From JBOFHT01 sp051649785 (GTDB taxonomy: Archaea > Methanobacteriota > Methanobacteria > Methanobacteriales > Methanobacteriaceae), in NCBI GenBank assembly GCA_051649785.1, contig JBOFHT010000057.1, positions 1 to 6,706 of the forward strand: 6,706 nt of DNA, given 5' to 3'. The translations under genes were made by a program, and so were the position numbers. Positions within the stretch are counted from its first letter, which is position 1. Every line of letters starts with the position of its first letter. Shown here one piece after another: positions 5,306 to 6,706 of the stretch. The notes beneath the pieces are model-generated. The model saw nothing but the letters and a program-made list of their open reading frames with translations. It was not told the origin of the DNA and ran no database searches.

Positions 5306-5315
5306 TAATATAAAT
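5306..5315 (-). promoter_or_regulatory. Candidate TATA box of rbr
   Basis: The minus strand reads ATTTATATTA, close to the TTTATATA consensus. Usual spacing would put the transcript start near 5285, right at the ribosome site, so the leader would be only about ten bases. The candidate cbiT box has the same geometry. Confidence 0.4.
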
Positions 5316-5352
5316 AATTAAGCTAGTTTAATTTAATTAATAATCCTAATAA

Positions 5353-5407
5353 ATACATAATACTCAACAATACATACCTTATGTAATAATACATACCGAT
5401 ACATAAG
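5353..5407. promoter_or_regulatory. Cluster of four ATACATA motifs with an inverted pair upstream of rbr
   Basis: ATACATA occurs at 5353-5359, 5370-5376, 5389-5395 and 5399-5405. An inverted pair, CTTATGTA (5378-5385) and TACATAAG (5400-5407), overlaps the last copy. The cluster is 40-100 bases upstream of the candidate TATA box and richer in C/G than its flanks, as expected for a regulator or activator site. The bound protein is unknown. Confidence 0.45.
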
Positions 5408-5701
5408 TAATGGAGTAAATTAACTTTTATATTAGTAAAATTATATTATTATAATTATATTAGCATAACTAATACCGTATAATATATTATATACAAACTT
5501 TAATAAATAACTTTCTTTTTAAATCTGATTTTTTACATTATATTCATATTAAATTTATATAATTATATTTTATTATTTTTATATATAATTTAAATTAACT
5601 ATATCACATTATTAATTATATTATTTTCTTAATCTAATTAATTTACTTAATTCGATTAATTTAAAGCCAATTGATGATAATAATAAATAAAATACTAAAT
5701 A

Positions 5702-5709
5702 TTTATATA
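5702..5709 (+). promoter_or_regulatory. Candidate TATA box of the lipoprotein gene
   Basis: TTTATATA is an exact consensus match. Transcription would start near 5732, giving a leader of about 60 bases before the ATG at 5792. A second, poorer TATA-like stretch (GATATAGTATATTG) follows at 5719-5732. Confidence 0.45.
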
Positions 5710-5791
5710 TTTAAAAAAAGATATAGTATATTGTTTGAAAATTAAAAAAGTATAAGCATTTTTTAGATTAATAATAATTAACGATGATAAA

Positions 5792-6283
5792 ATGAATAAT
5801 AAAATAGTAATTATTGGTGTTTTAATAGCCGTTGTATTTGTTAGTGGCTGTATAAATACTGAAATGGACAACTTAAACAAAATAGTCAATGATTTAAGTG
5901 ATGATATTATAAGTGGGGATACCAATTATAATAATGCTATTAATTCACTTAATTCAAAGGATTACACTAATGCAGAGAGTTCTATTTTTAATGCAAGCAC
6001 TAGTTATACTAATTCATATAATACTGTTTTAGAAGCCATAAAAGATGCTGAAAGATTAAATAATACTATCTATGCTAATTATTTGAATATAGTTAAATCA
6101 GAAATTCAGTTAAAGCTAAATGCAACTAATCAATTACAGTTAGCAGTTCAATCTTATAAAAGTGGTGGTATAGAAGATGGAAATAGTTATTCTGATAAAG
6201 CAAGTGTAACTATGGTCCAAGCACTTATAAAACAAAAAGAAAGAGCAAGTATAGCTAAAAATAACCCTGATAGATTTAATTAA
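5792..6283 (+). CDS. Small predicted membrane-anchored lipoprotein, function unknown
   Basis: The 163-residue product begins with a short basic stretch, a hydrophobic helix (IVIIGVLIAVVFVSG) and a lipobox VSGC with Cys20, so it is probably exported and held on the outside of the membrane by a lipid-modified cysteine. The mature part is almost wholly helical in character, with heptad-like spacing in MDNLNKIVNDLSDDI (25-39) and in the stretches around 74-95 and 97-121, suggesting a small helical bundle or coiled coil. It is rich in Asn, Ser and Lys and has no further cysteine. Asn67, Asn90 and Asn110 lie in N-x-S/T sequons that an archaeon could glycosylate. The start has only a weak ribosome site (GATGAT, three bases before the ATG). 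It is divergent from rbr and stands alone. I do not recognise a named family; similar small lipoproteins occur in Methanobrevibacter genomes. Confidence 0.88.
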   Translation: MNNKIVIIGVLIAVVFVSGCINTEMDNLNKIVNDLSDDIISGDTNYNNAINSLNSKDYTNAESSIFNASTSYTNSYNTVLEAIKDAERLNNTIYANYLNIVKSEIQLKLNATNQLQLAVQSYKSGGIEDGNSYSDKASVTMVQALIKQKERASIAKNNPDRFN

Positions 6284-6305
6284 ATGATTAATAATTAAAT
6301 TGAGT

Positions 6306-6330
6306 AATTTTAAATATTTTATTTTTAATT
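6306..6330 (+). terminator. T-rich terminator of the lipoprotein gene
   Basis: About 25 bases past the stop codon the plus strand has T-runs of four, four and five bases broken by A bases. There is no clear stem. U-rich tracts of this sort end many archaeal transcripts. Confidence 0.4.
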
Positions 6331-6351
6331 AATAAGTAATTATTGCTTAAA

Positions 6352-6421
6352 AAATTAACTACTTTGTAAAAAATTAATTAATTTGCAAATTAGATTATAA
6401 GTAAATTAATTATTTTGTAAA
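6352..6421. repeat. Three copies of a 19-bp direct repeat
   Basis: The copies are AAATTAACTACTTTGTAAA (6352-6370), AAATTAATTAATTTGCAAA (6371-6389) and AAATTAATTATTTTGTAAA (6403-6421). They differ from each other only at unit positions 8, 11 and 16. The first two abut; the third follows a 13-bp gap. The second overlaps the perfect palindrome AATTTGCAAATT (6380-6391). The array is too short and the unit spacing too irregular for a CRISPR array. Confidence 0.8.
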
Positions 6422-6492
6422 GTTGTATATTTTAAGTATATATCTATATAATTTTACTAATTTTATTTAAATATTGATTAAATATATTATAA

Positions 6493-6603
6493 GACATCGA
6501 AAATTTAAATGATGATTTTTATTATTTTAATTAAAATCATTTATTTCTTAAAATAAGGATTTTATTTAAGAATAATTTTTTAAATATTATAAACTTTAAT
6601 GTC
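6493..6603. repeat. Nested inverted repeat, possible structured RNA or small mobile-element relic
   Basis: An outer stem pairs GACAT (6493-6497) with ATGTC (6599-6603) and continues AAAATTTA (6500-6507) with TAAACTTT (6590-6597), one mismatch. Inside are two hairpins: ATGATTTT/AAAATCAT (6512-6519 with 6533-6540) and TCTTAAAATAA/TTATTTAAGA (6546-6556 with 6562-6571, one bulge). Six T (6575-6580) follow the second hairpin, as in an intrinsic terminator on the plus strand. The outer arms hold most of the local G/C. Orientation and function are unknown. Confidence 0.45.
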
Positions 6604-6706
6604 GTGAACTATAAAAAGTAATTCTCAAACCAATTTACTTATTTACTAATATAAAATAGTTTTCAAGGTAGCTATTAGTTTAAATATATGAGCCAATCTT
6701 TTAGAT

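Larger units (their letters stand above)
5277..5791. other. 515-nt divergent intergenic region between rbr and the lipoprotein gene
   Basis: The two genes are transcribed away from each other. The rbr side (5280-5407) holds the ribosome site, a TATA-like box and a motif cluster. The middle (about 5408-5690) is extremely AT-rich, with short palindromes such as TATAATATATTATA at 5478-5491. No ORF with a believable ribosome site and no tRNA was found. The right end carries the lipoprotein promoter. Confidence 0.7.
6284..6706. other. 423-nt gene-poor right end with repeats and inverted repeats
   Basis: No ORF with support was found. In order the stretch holds a T-rich terminator for the lipoprotein gene, three 19-bp repeats (6352-6421), a nested inverted repeat (6493-6603) and an edge ATG (6688) whose frame leaves the window after six codons and lacks a ribosome site at proper distance. 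A TATA-like AATATAAAAT at 6646-6655 could serve a gene beyond the edge. Confidence 0.6.

Noticed and set aside
5478..5491. Palindrome TATAATATATTATA as an operator
   Set aside because: A pure A/T palindrome of this length is expected by chance in DNA this AT-rich, and it is far from both start codons.
5695..5925. 76-codon minus-strand frame across the lipoprotein start
   Set aside because: It is antisense to the signal peptide region of the lipoprotein gene and covers its promoter; the hydrophobic product mirrors A/T composition.
6352..6421. CRISPR array
   Set aside because: There are only three units of 19 bp, two directly abutting and one after 13 bp, with no uniform unique spacers and no cas genes.
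6688..6706. Start of a gene at the right edge (ATGAGCCAATC...)
   Set aside because: Only six codons are visible. The nearest AAGGT is too far upstream to serve as a ribosome site, so it cannot be supported.

Overview
The window is very AT-rich. Its ribosome-binding sites are of the GGTGA / GGAGGT type and its TATA-like boxes have the form TTTATATA. Together with the gene content this points to a methanogenic archaeon of the order Methanobacteriales, most likely Methanobrevibacter or a close relative. The best single clue is the cbiT product, which lines up almost residue for residue at its N-terminus with what I recall of the Methanothermobacter CbiT protein. Genus assignment is inference.

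Layout, left to right. (1) Positions 2-115 look like the last codons of a plus-strand gene cut by the window edge; it converges on the minus-strand genes through a shared hairpin/poly-T terminator. (2) A minus-strand cluster occupies 197-3799. Read in the direction of transcription it is an HD-domain phosphohydrolase, ubiX (flavin prenyltransferase), cbiT (cobalt-precorrin C15-methyltransferase) and an uncharacterised two-helix membrane protein. Gaps are 66-144 nt, with no convincing terminator until the left end. (3) A 464-nt AT-rich gap holds the rbr-dfx terminator, a tandem repeat and what looks like a broken small ORF. (4) A minus-strand oxidative-stress pair, rubrerythrin then desulfoferrodoxin (superoxide reductase), occupies 4264-5276. 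(5) A 515-nt divergent intergenic region carries repeated ATACATA motifs on the rubrerythrin side. (6) A plus-strand lipoprotein gene lies at 5792-6283. (7) The last 423 nt show no gene, but hold three copies of a 19-bp repeat and a nested inverted repeat that could fold as an RNA with two internal hairpins.

How the genes fit together. Rubrerythrin (peroxide) and desulfoferrodoxin (superoxide) are a standard anaerobe oxygen-defence pair. UbiX makes the prenylated flavin needed by UbiD-type decarboxylases, one of which works in the archaeal mevalonate route to membrane lipids. CbiT makes corrinoid for the methanogenic methyltransferases. The HD protein probably hydrolyses nucleotides. The middle cluster therefore looks like a housekeeping cofactor/nucleotide group rather than a defence or mobile system.

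I do not see a clear new multi-gene system. The more unusual signals are the Asn-rich triplet-encoded insertions in CbiT with an adjacent AGT/AAT tract, the motif array upstream of rubrerythrin, the broken ORF with two compensating frame changes at homopolymers, and the structured right-hand intergenic region.
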